Below, in pieces: positions 19,119-28,341 of a DNA stretch of 64,000 nt. The position numbers and the translations under genes are program-made. The stretch is taken from contig NZ_QYUO01000001.1 in assembly GCF_003591035.1 (NCBI RefSeq), positions 1,178,001-1,242,000 on the forward strand, in the 5' to 3' direction. Source of the DNA: Noviherbaspirillum saxi (GTDB taxonomy: Bacteria; Pseudomonadota; Gammaproteobacteria; Burkholderiales; Burkholderiaceae_D). The notes beneath the pieces are model-generated. The model made no database searches, was not told the origin of the DNA, and saw nothing but the letters and a program-made list of their open reading frames with translations. Within the stretch, counting starts at the first letter, position 1. Each line of letters opens with the position of its first letter.

Positions 19119-20510
19119 ATGATGCGTCCCTTTTGGATAGAGCAAGCACTGTTCCGCGACGGTGAATTGGCGCCGGCGCTGCAAGGCGATCAGACCGCTG
19201 ATGTCTGTATTGTCGGAGGCGGTTTCACCGGCCTGTGGACAGCCTTGCAGTTGAAACAGCAGAATCCCGAGTTGGATATTGCGCTTATTGAAAGCGACTT
19301 GTGCGGCGCCGGCGCCAGCGGCCGCAACGGCGGCTGCATGCTGACCTGGTCGACCAAGTTCTTTACGCTGCGGCGCCTGTTCGGTGAGACCGAAGCGCTG
19401 CGCCTGGTCAAGGCATCGGAAGCGGCGGTCTATCATATCGCTGAGTTTTGCCGTCAGCATCATATCGATGCGGAACTGCGGCTTGACGGCACTCTATATA
19501 CCGCCACTGCGCCGGCGCAGATCGGCGTGCTCGATCCGGTACTGCGAGAGCTTGAGGCGCATGGCATCAATTCCTTTCATCAGTTGCCGTCCCATGAGGT
19601 GCAGCGCCGGTCGGGATCCGCAAAAAATCTTGCCGGAGTCTATTCGCCGATCGCCGCCACGGTGCATCCCGGTAAATTGGTGCGCGGCTTACGCCGTGTT
19701 GCCATTGAAATGGGCGTTCGCATTTATGAACGTAGCCAGATGCTGGACTTCACTCCAGGGCCGACTGTCACGGTGCGTACACCGTCCGGAACCGTGCGTG
19801 CCGGGAAGCTGGTCTTTGCAATCAATGCATGGATGGCAAGCCGCTTTCCACAATTTGAGCGCACCATTGCCGTCGTATCGAGCGACATGGTGATCACTGA
19901 AAAATGTCCAGAACTGCTGCAGCGCATCGGGCTTGCCGATGGCGTGTCGGTGCTCGACTCGCGCACATTCGTCTATTACTACCGCACTACCGAAGACGGG
20001 CGTCTGATGCTGGGAAAGGGCGGAAACACCTTTGCCTGGCGTAGTCGGGTTTTGCCGGTGTTTGACCAGCGCTCGCCCTATGAAGCCGCGCTCACCGACA
20101 GTCTGCGGGCATTTTTTCCGGCATTGTCCGCGGTACCGATTACGGCAAGCTGGAACGGTCCATCGGATCGCTCGGTAACCGGCTTTCCGTTCTTTGGGGT
20201 GCTTAACGACGAGCCGAATATTTTTTATGGCTTCGGTTATTCCGGCAATGGCGTCGGTCCCACCTACATGGGAGGCCAGGTCTTGTCGTCGATGGTGCTT
20301 GGCGCGGACAACGAATGGACGCGTAGTCCGATCTCCAAGGGGCCGCGCGGCTATTTCCCGCCGGAGCCAATACGCTACATCGGTTCGATCATGGTGCGCA
20401 ATGCGATACGGCGCAAGGAAATGGCGGAAGACCATCACCGGAATCCCTGGCTGTTCGACAAGATGCTAAGCAAATTTGCCAATGCCGCAGGCAAGGCCGA
20501 TAAGGCCTGA
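19119..20510 (+). CDS. FAD-dependent aminophosphonate oxidoreductase
   Basis: A 463-residue DAO-type flavoprotein with the dinucleotide-binding motif CIVGGGFTGLW (about residues 30-40) and CGAGASGRNGGCML, close to the glycine-oxidase group that recurs in phosphonate operons as a putative aminophosphonate oxidoreductase. Some members have been reported to act on N-methylated aminoethylphosphonate (from memory). It follows the PhnZ-like gene by 13 bp and closes the operon. Two adjacent ATGs, 19119 and 19122, are both possible; GGGAAA lies just upstream. It probably feeds phosphonoacetaldehyde to PhnY by oxidising secondary amines (inference). Confidence 0.85.
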   Translation: MMRPFWIEQALFRDGELAPALQGDQTADVCIVGGGFTGLWTALQLKQQNPELDIALIESDLCGAGASGRNGGCMLTWSTKFFTLRRLFGETEALRLVKASEAAVYHIAEFCRQHHIDAELRLDGTLYTATAPAQIGVLDPVLRELEAHGINSFHQLPSHEVQRRSGSAKNLAGVYSPIAATVHPGKLVRGLRRVAIEMGVRIYERSQMLDFTPGPTVTVRTPSGTVRAGKLVFAINAWMASRFPQFERTIAVVSSDMVITEKCPELLQRIGLADGVSVLDSRTFVYYYRTTEDGRLMLGKGGNTFAWRSRVLPVFDQRSPYEAALTDSLRAFFPALSAVPITASWNGPSDRSVTGFPFFGVLNDEPNIFYGFGYSGNGVGPTYMGGQVLSSMVLGADNEWTRSPISKGPRGYFPPEPIRYIGSIMVRNAIRRKEMAEDHHRNPWLFDKMLSKFANAAGKADKA

Positions 20511-20518
20511 TACCAACT

Positions 20519-20541
20519 GAAGCGTAATCGTGAAACGCTTC
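20519..20541. terminator. Weak stem-loop between convergent genes
   Basis: GAAGCG at 20519-20524 pairs with CGCTTC at 20536-20541 across an 11-nt loop, in the 54-bp gap between the FAD gene and xthA, which converge. The stem is short and lacks a long T run, so terminator function is only plausible. Confidence 0.35.
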
Positions 20542-20564
20542 TTCAAGGCGAATACCGACCCGTT

Positions 20565-21329
20565 TCATTCAACCGTCGCTATCACCGGCGTATGGTCTGA
20601 AGGCTGTTCCCATTTGCGCGGCACCTTGTCAACGATGCATGCAGTACAGCGGGCGGCAAGCGGCAGCGACAACAAAATATGATCGATGCGCAGCCCCATG
20701 TTGCGGCGGAACGCCATCATCCGGTAATCCCACCAGGTATATATTTTTTCCGGTTGTTCGAACAGCCGGAAAGAGTCTTTGAACCCTAATCCGATCAAGC
20801 GCTGGAATGCCGCGCGCTCAAGCTCGGAAACCAGCACCTGTCCCTGCCATGCGACGGGATCGTGCACATCGCGGTCTTCCGGTGCGATGTTGTAGTCGCC
20901 GAGCAGCGCCAGGTTTTCATGCACCTTCAGTTCATCGGCCAGCCAGTCATGCAGCGCTTCCAGCCAGCGCAGCTTGTACTGGTATTTGTCGGAGCCGACC
21001 GACTGTCCGTTAGGAATATAGGCGCATACCACACGCATTCCTTCGATGGTCGCGGCGATGAAGCGCTGCTGTTCATCTTCGAAGCGCGGGTTGTTTTTCA
21101 CGATCTCGCTCATCGGATGTTTGGACAGGATGGCGACGCCGTTGTAGGTCTTCTGGCCGGTGAATACGACGTGGTAGCCGGCTGCCTCGATCTCGGCGGC
21201 CGGGAATTTGTCGTCGGTCAGCTTGGTTTCCTGCAGACACAGAACGTCGACCGGATTTTCGGAAAGCCACTGCAAGACTTGGGGGAGACGAACCTTAAGA
21301 GAATTGACGTTCCAGGTGACTAATTTCAT
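20565..21329 (-). CDS. xthA: Exodeoxyribonuclease III
   Basis: A 254-residue exonuclease/endonuclease/phosphatase-fold protein, the normal XthA length. It removes blocked 3' ends and cuts at abasic sites in base-excision repair. The N-terminal KLVTWNVNSLKVRLPQVL, the metal-ligand motif LCLQETKL and the late RIDHILLS, then PSDHTPVIATVE with the catalytic Asp-His pair, are all visible. It converges with the phosphonate operon and is followed upstream by a 213-bp gap with no feature I could identify. Confidence 0.95.
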   Translation of the reverse strand: MKLVTWNVNSLKVRLPQVLQWLSENPVDVLCLQETKLTDDKFPAAEIEAAGYHVVFTGQKTYNGVAILSKHPMSEIVKNNPRFEDEQQRFIAATIEGMRVVCAYIPNGQSVGSDKYQYKLRWLEALHDWLADELKVHENLALLGDYNIAPEDRDVHDPVAWQGQVLVSELERAAFQRLIGLGFKDSFRLFEQPEKIYTWWDYRMMAFRRNMGLRIDHILLSLPLAARCTACIVDKVPRKWEQPSDHTPVIATVE

Positions 21330-21542
21330 ATGTCGGTGAAAAGTAGGATGTATATCGGGCGCTGGCTATCGGCATCGATTTCCGCCTTCAGGCAACAGGC
21401 CTTTCAGAGGTGCATGCATTCGTGAACAGAATGCGCATATTACTCTGAGACCAGGGCGTATGCAGAGAGTCTTCCGGAAATCGCGCGCGCCTCGAAAGCC
21501 GGGCCGACGATGATCTACTTTCTTTCGACTGCTGGATGGACG

Positions 21543-23108
21543 CTACACCGTAAATTCCATTCCATTTTGCATGACGCCGATCAGAGCGGCTTTGTTCTCG
21601 GCGCTTTCACTGAACCCGAGCAAGACATCGGCCCGGCTCCACTGGTTCGATCCAAGAACAGTCGTCCAAGTGCTCATCCCGCCTGCATCGGGAGCCCGAT
21701 GCAGGACGTTCTGATATAGCAGTGTTACAAAGCTCGACACTGGCACGTTGGAACCGTACTTCGATATGAATTCCGGTGTGGTCTGGAAGAATGCCGCAGC
21801 GTCCCTGAGGGCATTGCCCTGGTCGAGCCAGCCTATCCACGAACCCAGGCCGCCATTGTCCGGCTTCCGGTCGAATGCAGCCTGATAAAGCCGATATGCC
21901 TGACCGGCGGTGCCCTCGGTGTCAAATGCAAGATACTGATCCTGAAACTTGAGCCGCTCGATTCCGGACAGCGAGTCGCTTCCTTCGTTACCGGCCCTTG
22001 CGTTGACAGTCATGCCGGCGGTGTTCCGTGTAACGGTGAAATCGCTGCGGTTACGGTAGAACACGGCATAGTCCGTGCCCGTGCCGCCGGTGATGTTGTC
22101 ATTGCCGCCCCAGCCGGCAAACCACTCATTTGCGCTTGAACCGGTGATGGCATCCGCGTAACCGGACCCCATGACTCCCTCGAAGCTGCCATACAGCCAG
22201 TCCAGCGTGGTGGAGGTGGCTGCGCCGTCTCTTGGCTCTGCGACCCCGATAGAAAAGGGCAGACCTCCACTTTGTTCTACGATACCCAGGTTGATGTTCC
22301 AGCCGTATTGCGAGGTGCTGGCATCGACATAGTCGGACCCCGACGGATCAAAGAATGTCTGAAACACGCCGGTGTTGGTCAGCATATGCCGGGTGTCGCC
22401 CGCATTTGTCGCAAGATTGGCACCGTAGATGGATTGCAGGGCAATCACATCCAGAATCATGGGAGAGGCAGGATGCAGGCTCAATGCCGAGAGCGGATTC
22501 GTCTCGTTGTACGACATGATGGTTGCTGCATCGATGTCCAGGAGCGACCCGCCGACGTCGTTGAAGGTCGGATGACCCGTGCCCCCATTGTCGTGGGGAT
22601 GCTTGAGCCCCAGCGTGTGGCCTATCTCGTGCAGCAAAACATAGAATCCGGCCGCGCCTGGGGTGTAGCTTGCGGTCACGGCCGAAAAACTGGAAAGATT
22701 CATCCAGATGTCCCCGGGTGCGTTCGTGTAAACGGCCCTCAGGCTGGGCGGCAGCAAGGCCTGCGTCAGCTGGGAATTTGGAAAATATCCAAGTGCCCAG
22801 GTATTTGCACTGCTGAAGATGGTTCCCGTTCCATCAAGAGAGAAGACCATATCCGCATTTGCGGTATTCGGATCGGGGTAATGGCCGGTATATCGAAAAT
22901 TGATATGGGCGAAGTAAGAGAAGGTATTGAATGCCTGCGTGATGGATGCCGCGGTAGCAGATGGGTTCGGCCAGGATTGGGAACCGAAATTCGCGAGAGC
23001 CCATGTGATGGTGCGTGACGGATCGAGATTCCAGTAGGTGCCGTTAGTCAAGGCATCTATACCGTTGGATCCTGTAAGAGGAAGAAGCCCAATACCCGGT
23101 GTCGCCAT
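21543..23108 (-). CDS. Serralysin-like M10 metalloprotease with RTX-like and DUF4214 C-terminus
   Basis: A 521-residue protein with zinc motif HEIGHTLGLKH (His160, Glu161, His164, His170) and Met-turn IMSYNE (Met198), defining an M10-type metalloprotease. After it comes a beta-rich part with one clear RTX-like unit, GGNDNITGGTGTD (about residues 328-345), and a C-terminal DUF4214-type pair of helical repeats around RLYQAAFDRKPDNGGL and LYQNVLHRAPDAGGM. There is no signal peptide, as expected for type I secretion, but no secretion genes lie nearby. It is a stand-alone gene. Confidence 0.87.
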   Translation of the reverse strand: MATPGIGLLPLTGSNGIDALTNGTYWNLDPSRTITWALANFGSQSWPNPSATAASITQAFNTFSYFAHINFRYTGHYPDPNTANADMVFSLDGTGTIFSSANTWALGYFPNSQLTQALLPPSLRAVYTNAPGDIWMNLSSFSAVTASYTPGAAGFYVLLHEIGHTLGLKHPHDNGGTGHPTFNDVGGSLLDIDAATIMSYNETNPLSALSLHPASPMILDVIALQSIYGANLATNAGDTRHMLTNTGVFQTFFDPSGSDYVDASTSQYGWNINLGIVEQSGGLPFSIGVAEPRDGAATSTTLDWLYGSFEGVMGSGYADAITGSSANEWFAGWGGNDNITGGTGTDYAVFYRNRSDFTVTRNTAGMTVNARAGNEGSDSLSGIERLKFQDQYLAFDTEGTAGQAYRLYQAAFDRKPDNGGLGSWIGWLDQGNALRDAAAFFQTTPEFISKYGSNVPVSSFVTLLYQNVLHRAPDAGGMSTWTTVLGSNQWSRADVLLGFSESAENKAALIGVMQNGMEFTV

Positions 23109-23247
23109 GTGCTCTCCTTGACCGGCTATGCAATGCGGGCTATCAGTCTATTTTTTCTTGCCACTTACTCCTTTGATTTGTCACAAGCGGTTCCTATCCA
23201 CCCATGTCCTCGTATTCTTGATTGACGGCAAATGCCATGTCTCCGAT

Positions 23248-23280
23248 TCATTGATGGCCGGCCAAGATGGCCATCAATGA
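23248..23280. terminator. Perfect 12-bp hairpin downstream of pepA
   Basis: TCATTGATGGCC at 23248-23259 pairs exactly with GGCCATCAATGA at 23269-23280 around a 9-nt loop, starting eight bases beyond the pepA stop. No T tract follows on either strand, so it may protect the 3' end of the mRNA rather than terminate by itself. Confidence 0.5.
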
Positions 23281-23287
23281 ACTGTTC

Positions 23288-24802
23288 TTAAGCCTGTTTC
23301 TTGCCGTTGCCGTTCGCACGATTCAGCAGGAAGGTGGTCAGCAAGGGCACCGGACGTCCGGTCGCGCCCTTTGCCGCGCCGCTCTTCCATGCCGTTCCGG
23401 CGATATCCAGATGCGCCCAGGTGTACTTGCGGGTGTAACGCTCAAGGAAGCAGGCCGCGGTGATGCTGCCGCCCGGAGGCCCGCCGATGTTCGCCATGTC
23501 GGCGAAGTTGGACTTGAGCTGCTCCTGATAGGCGTCCTCGATTGGCATGCGCCATGCGGTATCGCCGGTGGCCTTGCCGGCGGCCAGCAGTTCTTCCGCC
23601 AGGTCGTCATGCGCATCGTCGTGGCGCGTGAACAGGCCGGTGTTGTGGTGGCCGAGGGCTGTCACGCATGCGCCGGTCAGGGTCGCGATGTCGATCACCG
23701 CCGCCGGCTTGAAGCGCTCGACATAGGTCAGCGCGTCGCACAGGATCAGGCGGCCTTCGGCGTCGGTGTTGAGAATTTCAATGGTTTGTCCGGACATCGA
23801 AGTAACGATGTCGCCGGGCTTGGAGGCACGGCCGGACGGCATGTTTTCGCAGGCCGGGATCACGCCGATGACATTGAGCTTGAGGTTCATTTCACCAATG
23901 GCGCGGAAGGTTCCCAGCACCGATGCTGCGCCGCACATGTCGTATTTCATTTCATCCATGTTGGCGCCCGGCTTGAGGGAGATGCCGCCCGTGTCGAAAG
24001 TGATTCCCTTGCCCACCAGCACTATCGGCGCATCCTTGGCCTTGCCGCCCATATGCTTGAGCACAATGAATTTCGGCGGCTCGTCGCTGCCCTTGGTCAC
24101 GGACAGGAAGCTGCCCATCTTCAGGGCTTCAAGCTGCTTGCGGTCGAGGATTTCGATGCCGAAGCCAAAGTCCTTGCCCAGCTGTTTGGCAGTATTGGCA
24201 AGATAGGTCGGCGTGCAGATGTTGGGTGGCAGGTTGCCGAGATCCTTGGTCAGCGCCATGCCGTTCGCCAGCGCGATGCCCTGCGCGATGCTGCTCTTCG
24301 CGGCAGCATCCATGCCGAGGAAGGCGATTTTCTTGACGCCGTTCTGTGGCGCATCTTTCTGGCTCTTGGTCGTATCGTAGCGGTAGCCGGCGTCACGCAC
24401 GGCCAATATCGCGCCGCGAATGGCCCAGGCGGCGTCGCGGTTCTTGATCTGGTCAAGGGGAAGGGCGATCGCGCCTTCGCTTGCGCCCAGCGTCGAAAAC
24501 GCCTTGGCAATCGACTGCATTGCAGAGGTAAAGGTTTTTTCCGAAAAATCACCTTCCTTGCCCAGGCCGACCAGCAGGATGCGCTCGGCCGTCACGCCAT
24601 CGACGCCGCGCAGCAGCAGCGTCGAGCCGGCCTTGCCCGTGATGTCGCCGGACTTCAGCGCCGCGGCGATCTGGCCCTTGCGGTCCAGCGATTGCGCGGC
24701 TTGCGACAGTTTCTTATCTTCAAATACGCCTACTGCGAGGCAGCCGGTCTTGAAACCGGAGAGGCCGGTTTTTGCGTCGTATGGTTTTATGCTAAAGTCC
24801 AT
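23288..24802 (-). CDS. pepA: Leucyl aminopeptidase
   Basis: A 504-residue M17 aminopeptidase, the usual PepA length. It removes N-terminal residues from peptides in the cytosol and in some bacteria also binds DNA. The metal site is seen in [16 protein letters not shown] and the family signature NTDAEGRL; the [12 protein letters not shown] segment also fits. ATG 24802 is chosen because AAGGAGTGACC lies directly upstream; the frame is open 36 bases further. It is divergent from lptF with only 40 bp between start codons, a common arrangement in proteobacteria. Confidence 0.96.
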   Translation of the reverse strand: MDFSIKPYDAKTGLSGFKTGCLAVGVFEDKKLSQAAQSLDRKGQIAAALKSGDITGKAGSTLLLRGVDGVTAERILLVGLGKEGDFSEKTFTSAMQSIAKAFSTLGASEGAIALPLDQIKNRDAAWAIRGAILAVRDAGYRYDTTKSQKDAPQNGVKKIAFLGMDAAAKSSIAQGIALANGMALTKDLGNLPPNICTPTYLANTAKQLGKDFGFGIEILDRKQLEALKMGSFLSVTKGSDEPPKFIVLKHMGGKAKDAPIVLVGKGITFDTGGISLKPGANMDEMKYDMCGAASVLGTFRAIGEMNLKLNVIGVIPACENMPSGRASKPGDIVTSMSGQTIEILNTDAEGRLILCDALTYVERFKPAAVIDIATLTGACVTALGHHNTGLFTRHDDAHDDLAEELLAAGKATGDTAWRMPIEDAYQEQLKSNFADMANIGGPPGGSITAACFLERYTRKYTWAHLDIAGTAWKSGAAKGATGRPVPLLTTFLLNRANGNGKKQA

Positions 24803-24842
24803 GGTCACTCCTTCTTGAGACGCAATTATAGTCTTCAAATCA

Positions 24843-25976
24843 ATGATTTTTCAGCGCGCTCTTCGTCGCGAACTGGTAAGTACCGCCGGCGCTGTGTTCA
24901 CCACGCTTTTCACGATCACGATTACCGTGATGCTGATCAAGATCCTCGGACAGGCTGCCGGCGGTCGGGTCGCATCGCAGGACGTCATTGCCCTGATCGG
25001 TTTTGCCGCATTGAGGTACCTGTCCGTGATCCTGATCCTGACCGGATTCATTTCGGTGCTGGTGGTCGTCACGCGAAGTTACCAGGATTCCGAAATGGTG
25101 GTGTGGTTTGCCTCGGGCATGAGCCTGACGAGGTGGGTCGTGCCCGTCATGTCATTCGGCGTGCCTATCGTCATATTGACTGCCTTGCTTAGTTTCGTCG
25201 TGACGCCATGGGCAAACCGGCAGAGCGCCGAGTTTCGCGAGCGCTTCGAAAAGCGCGAGGATATCGCCAAGGTTTCGCCCGGCAAGTTCCAGGAATCGTC
25301 GTCGGCCGACCGGATCTTCTTCGTCGAAGGCGTCAATGGCGACGCCGCCAAGGTCAGAAATGTATTCGTCAATACCATCCAGGACGGGCGGACCAGCGTG
25401 GTGGTTGCCAAGGAAGGCACGATCGGCATCGACGAACGCGGCGACAAGTTTCTGTTGATGGACAAAGGCCGGCGCTACGACGGCGTCGCCAATCAATCCG
25501 ATTTCCGCGTGATCGAATTCGAGCGCTACGGTGTGTTGGTGTCGCGGCAGTCGAAGGCCGTGGTCGGCGATATGTCGGCACGTTCTCTATCGACTCCGGC
25601 ACTGCTCGCCGATCTCAACAATTTCAACAGCGGTGAGTTCGTATGGCGGTTGTCCTTGCCCATCATGGGACTGCTGCTGATGCTGCTCGCGATCCCGCTG
25701 GGATTCGCGAATCCGCGCGGTGGTCGTTCGGCCAACCTGCTGATTGCCTTATTGCTCTTCATTATCTATAGCAACATGGTAAGCGTGTTCCAGGCAGCGG
25801 TGGTGCAAAAGCGGCTTCCGCTGGACATGGCCTGGTGGCCGCTGCATCTGCTGGCCGCCGTGCTGATCGCCTTCCTGTTTTCATGGCGGCTGTTCGTCAA
25901 TCATCCCTATCACCCTGCAAGCATGTGGGCTACATTCAAGCGCGCCTGTTCGTTCAAGAAGGCGGTGGCGCGATGA
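24843..25976 (+). CDS. lptF: LPS export ABC transporter permease LptF
   Basis: A 377-residue inner-membrane protein with three N-terminal membrane segments, a periplasmic jellyroll region (about 130-260) and three C-terminal segments, the YjgP/YjgQ family layout. With LptG and LptB2 it extracts lipopolysaccharide from the inner membrane for transport through LptCA to LptDE. It begins 40 bp from the divergent pepA and its stop overlaps the lptG start (ATGA), so the two are translationally coupled. No strong ribosome site is seen before the ATG. Confidence 0.94.
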   Translation: MIFQRALRRELVSTAGAVFTTLFTITITVMLIKILGQAAGGRVASQDVIALIGFAALRYLSVILILTGFISVLVVVTRSYQDSEMVVWFASGMSLTRWVVPVMSFGVPIVILTALLSFVVTPWANRQSAEFRERFEKREDIAKVSPGKFQESSSADRIFFVEGVNGDAAKVRNVFVNTIQDGRTSVVVAKEGTIGIDERGDKFLLMDKGRRYDGVANQSDFRVIEFERYGVLVSRQSKAVVGDMSARSLSTPALLADLNNFNSGEFVWRLSLPIMGLLLMLLAIPLGFANPRGGRSANLLIALLLFIIYSNMVSVFQAAVVQKRLPLDMAWWPLHLLAAVLIAFLFSWRLFVNHPYHPASMWATFKRACSFKKAVAR

Positions 25977-27100
25977 AAGTCCTGCATCGTTATGTCGCGC
26001 GCGAAATCATCGGCGCAGTTATCTTTGCGCTGGTAGCGTTTCTCGCGCTGTTCGCATTCTTCGACCTGATCGGCGAATTGCCGCAGGTAGGGCGAGGCAA
26101 CTACAAGCTGCAGCATGCGTTTCTGTATGTGACGATGGGTTTGCCGGGATATGTCTATGACCTGATGCCGATCGCGGCGCTGATCGGTAGTATCTACACA
26201 CTGGCCCAACTGGCAGCGAAGTCCGAATTCACCATCATGCGCGCTTCCGGACTGTCGACCGGCATGGCCGGGTGGATGCTGGCTCGTGTCGGCATCGTCT
26301 TGGTGCTCATCACCTTTCTGTTCGGTGAATTCATTGCGCCGGCCAGCAGTGCAATGGCGGAGAAATGGAAACTGCAGGCGCAAGGCGCATCCGTATCGCA
26401 GGAATTCCGCACCGGGCTTTGGACCAAGGATGTGGTTCGCGAGAACGGTCTGGTGGGCGAAACCGTGGGCACACGCTTTCTGAACGTGAGAGAAGTGACG
26501 CCCACCGGACGGCTGCAGCAGGTAAAACTTTATGAATTCGACAAGGAATTCCGGCTGACTGCCGTGGTGACTGCCGCATACGCCGACTATCGCGACCAGA
26601 ATGTCTGGCGTCTTGCCGATGTGGTCGAGACCAGCTTTGCCACGAATGCAACCGATATAACGGCGACGGTATCGACCAAAAGCATGCCGACGAAAGAACT
26701 CGTTTCGGAAATCACGCCGAACATCCTGTCGGTACTGTTTGCTGATCCGGACCGCATGTCGGCTTACGGGTTGGCGATGTACACCCGTCATCTTGCGGAA
26801 AACAACCAGACCACCGAGCGGTATCAGATCGCCTTCTGGAAGAAACTGTTTTATCCATTCGCAGTATTGGTCATGATGGCGTTGGCGCTGCCGTTCGCCT
26901 ACCTCCATTTCCGCGCCGGCGGCGTGAGCCTCAAGATCTTCATCGGCATCATGATCGGTGTCAGCTTTCAGCTGCTCAACAGTTTGTTTTCCCATTTGGG
27001 ATTGCTCAATACCTGGCCGCCCCTGGCGACCGCGGTCCTGCCCAGCATGACCTTCCTGCTGATTGCGATCGGATCGCTTTGGTGGGTCCAAAAACATTAG
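25973..27100 (+). CDS. lptG: LPS export ABC transporter permease LptG
   Basis: A 375-residue partner of LptF with the same six-segment topology; its N-terminus [19 protein letters not shown] is the typical LptG coupling-helix start. I use ATG 25973, which overlaps the lptF stop by four bases; the frame is open 138 bases further upstream inside lptF but without family similarity. The small chelatase gene begins eight bases after its stop, so all three may be on one message. Confidence 0.94.
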   Translation: MKVLHRYVAREIIGAVIFALVAFLALFAFFDLIGELPQVGRGNYKLQHAFLYVTMGLPGYVYDLMPIAALIGSIYTLAQLAAKSEFTIMRASGLSTGMAGWMLARVGIVLVLITFLFGEFIAPASSAMAEKWKLQAQGASVSQEFRTGLWTKDVVRENGLVGETVGTRFLNVREVTPTGRLQQVKLYEFDKEFRLTAVVTAAYADYRDQNVWRLADVVETSFATNATDITATVSTKSMPTKELVSEITPNILSVLFADPDRMSAYGLAMYTRHLAENNQTTERYQIAFWKKLFYPFAVLVMMALALPFAYLHFRAGGVSLKIFIGIMIGVSFQLLNSLFSHLGLLNTWPPLATAVLPSMTFLLIAIGSLWWVQKH

Positions 27101-27108
27101 GGAACATC

Positions 27109-27486
27109 ATGAGCAATCACGCCCTTGTCCTGTTCGCCCATGGCGCCCGCGATCCTCGCTGGGCTGAACCTTTTGAGCGCTTGCGGCAGATCGTCGAGGA
27201 ACAGAAACCTGGGCTTGTCGTCTCGCTAGCGTTTCTTGAACTGATGACACCGCGATTGCCGGAATTGATTGCCCAGCTTGTACAGGATGGATGCACAGAA
27301 GTGACGGTCGTGCCGGTCTTCTTTGGTCAGGGCGGGCATGTATTGCGTGACTTGCCGGTGATGATCGATGAAATCAGGCATCAGTATCCGTTACTGCAGA
27401 TAACGGTGGCGCCAGCAGTAGGGGAAAGCCTGGATGTGTTGAATGCGATCGGGCGGTATTGTGTGGGGATGCTGGGGAATGGCTAG
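27109..27486 (+). CDS. cbiX: Small CbiX/SirB-type sirohydrochlorin chelatase
   Basis: A 125-residue single-domain chelatase with the N-terminal LVLFAHGARDPRW (metal-binding His11) and a second histidine in GQGGHVLRDLP, as in CbiX-short and SirB proteins that insert Co or Fe into sirohydrochlorin. Start ATG 27109 lies after the lptG stop. In related genomes such genes often neighbour cobA; here cobA lies 2.6 kb away, across the toxin-immunity segment and on the other strand. Fe insertion for siroheme is favoured by the adjacent cys genes, Co for B12 is possible. Confidence 0.88.
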   Translation: MSNHALVLFAHGARDPRWAEPFERLRQIVEEQKPGLVVSLAFLELMTPRLPELIAQLVQDGCTEVTVVPVFFGQGGHVLRDLPVMIDEIRHQYPLLQITVAPAVGESLDVLNAIGRYCVGMLGNG

Positions 27487-27615
27487 TGGATCACTAGTTG
27501 CCGTGGTCAATGCGGGGGCCGCTTGTCCGAATTACGTTTCTTTGTTCGTCGGATTTGCTATTCGATATTGGTGAACTTAGTTTATGTAACTCCTTACACC
27601 GCCCAAATTAGGAAA

Positions 27616-28011
27616 TCAAACGGCAGAATTGTTTATTGTGGGGGAAGTCTCAATCGGTCGGTCTCCATACATCATCTGCCATAGGTCACGTAGATCGTCC
27701 GCAACTTCCGCTTCGTTCTCAAAATCAAGGCTCGTCAATTGTTCATACTCCGTAATTGAAAAACTCTTGTTCAGAATTGCGTCTGCGAGAAATTGAATAA
27801 ATTCTTCTTCATTGATTGGATGCAGCGGATTGCGAAGATCGTTTAACAGCATTGTGCCAGTATCTCTGGCTTTGATCTCAAAATGCCAGTAGTTCGCAAT
27901 GTCTTCTTTAAATTCATTTGGTTTGTCAGTCGTTGCTAAACTCCGGACGCAGGGTATGGTCATTCCAATGTCCATTCGGATTTCTTTTGAAAGCACTGCT
28001 GCATCAGCCAT
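27616..28011 (-). CDS. Putative immunity protein, paralogue 2 (CdiI-like)
   Basis: The open frame gives up to 131 residues; the part homologous to the next upstream gene starts at about residue 34. About 68 of 87 aligned residues are identical to that paralogue, including LLNDLR, HPINEEEFIQFL, YEQLTSLDF and MYGDRPI. It is acidic and has no signal peptide or membrane segment. The N-terminal 30 residues have no counterpart in the paralogue, so an internal start is possible (no other ATG was found near the start of homology; Met12 and Met17 are options). Codon use is AT-rich. The role is inferred from position behind the PAAR toxin. Confidence 0.7.
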   Translation of the reverse strand: MADAAVLSKEIRMDIGMTIPCVRSLATTDKPNEFKEDIANYWHFEIKARDTGTMLLNDLRNPLHPINEEEFIQFLADAILNKSFSITEYEQLTSLDFENEAEVADDLRDLWQMMYGDRPIETSPTINNSAV

Positions 28012-28035
28012 TTGAAGATCATAGGACAGAAGTGT

Positions 28036-28341
28036 CTACAGCGCCCCGAGTAGCCCAATCGGGCGATCGCCATACAGCATCCACCATAAGTCACGTAAAT
28101 CTTCCGCAACTTCGTCATCGCTCTCGAAATCAAGACTCGTCAATTGCTCATATTCCATGATCGAAATGGACTTATTCAGAATGGCATCTGTTAAAAATTG
28201 AATAAATTCCTCTTCATTGATCGGATGACGTGCCTTACGAAGATCATTTAGTAGCATTAGGCCAGTATCTTTGTCTCGGGCTTCACAATGCCAGTAGGTA
28301 GCAATATCCTCTTTAAATTCAGTTAGCTTGTCAGTCATCAT
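28036..28341 (-). CDS. Putative immunity protein, paralogue 1 (CdiI-like)
   Basis: A 101-residue acidic cytosolic protein starting MMTDKLTEFKEDIATYW. Its ATG at 28341 overlaps the effector stop codon by four bases (ATGA), so toxin and antidote would be made together. The C-terminal pattern YEQLTSLDFESDDEVAEDL, then W and YGDRP, recalls immunity proteins of contact-dependent RNase toxins, but no family hit can be verified here. It is followed by a close paralogue after a 24-bp gap. Confidence 0.75.
   Translation of the reverse strand: MMTDKLTEFKEDIATYWHCEARDKDTGLMLLNDLRKARHPINEEEFIQFLTDAILNKSISIMEYEQLTSLDFESDDEVAEDLRDLWWMLYGDRPIGLLGAL

Noticed and set aside
22050..22140. RTX-type repeat array
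   Set aside because: Only about one nonapeptide-like unit is clear in the protease, too few to be listed as a repeat feature.
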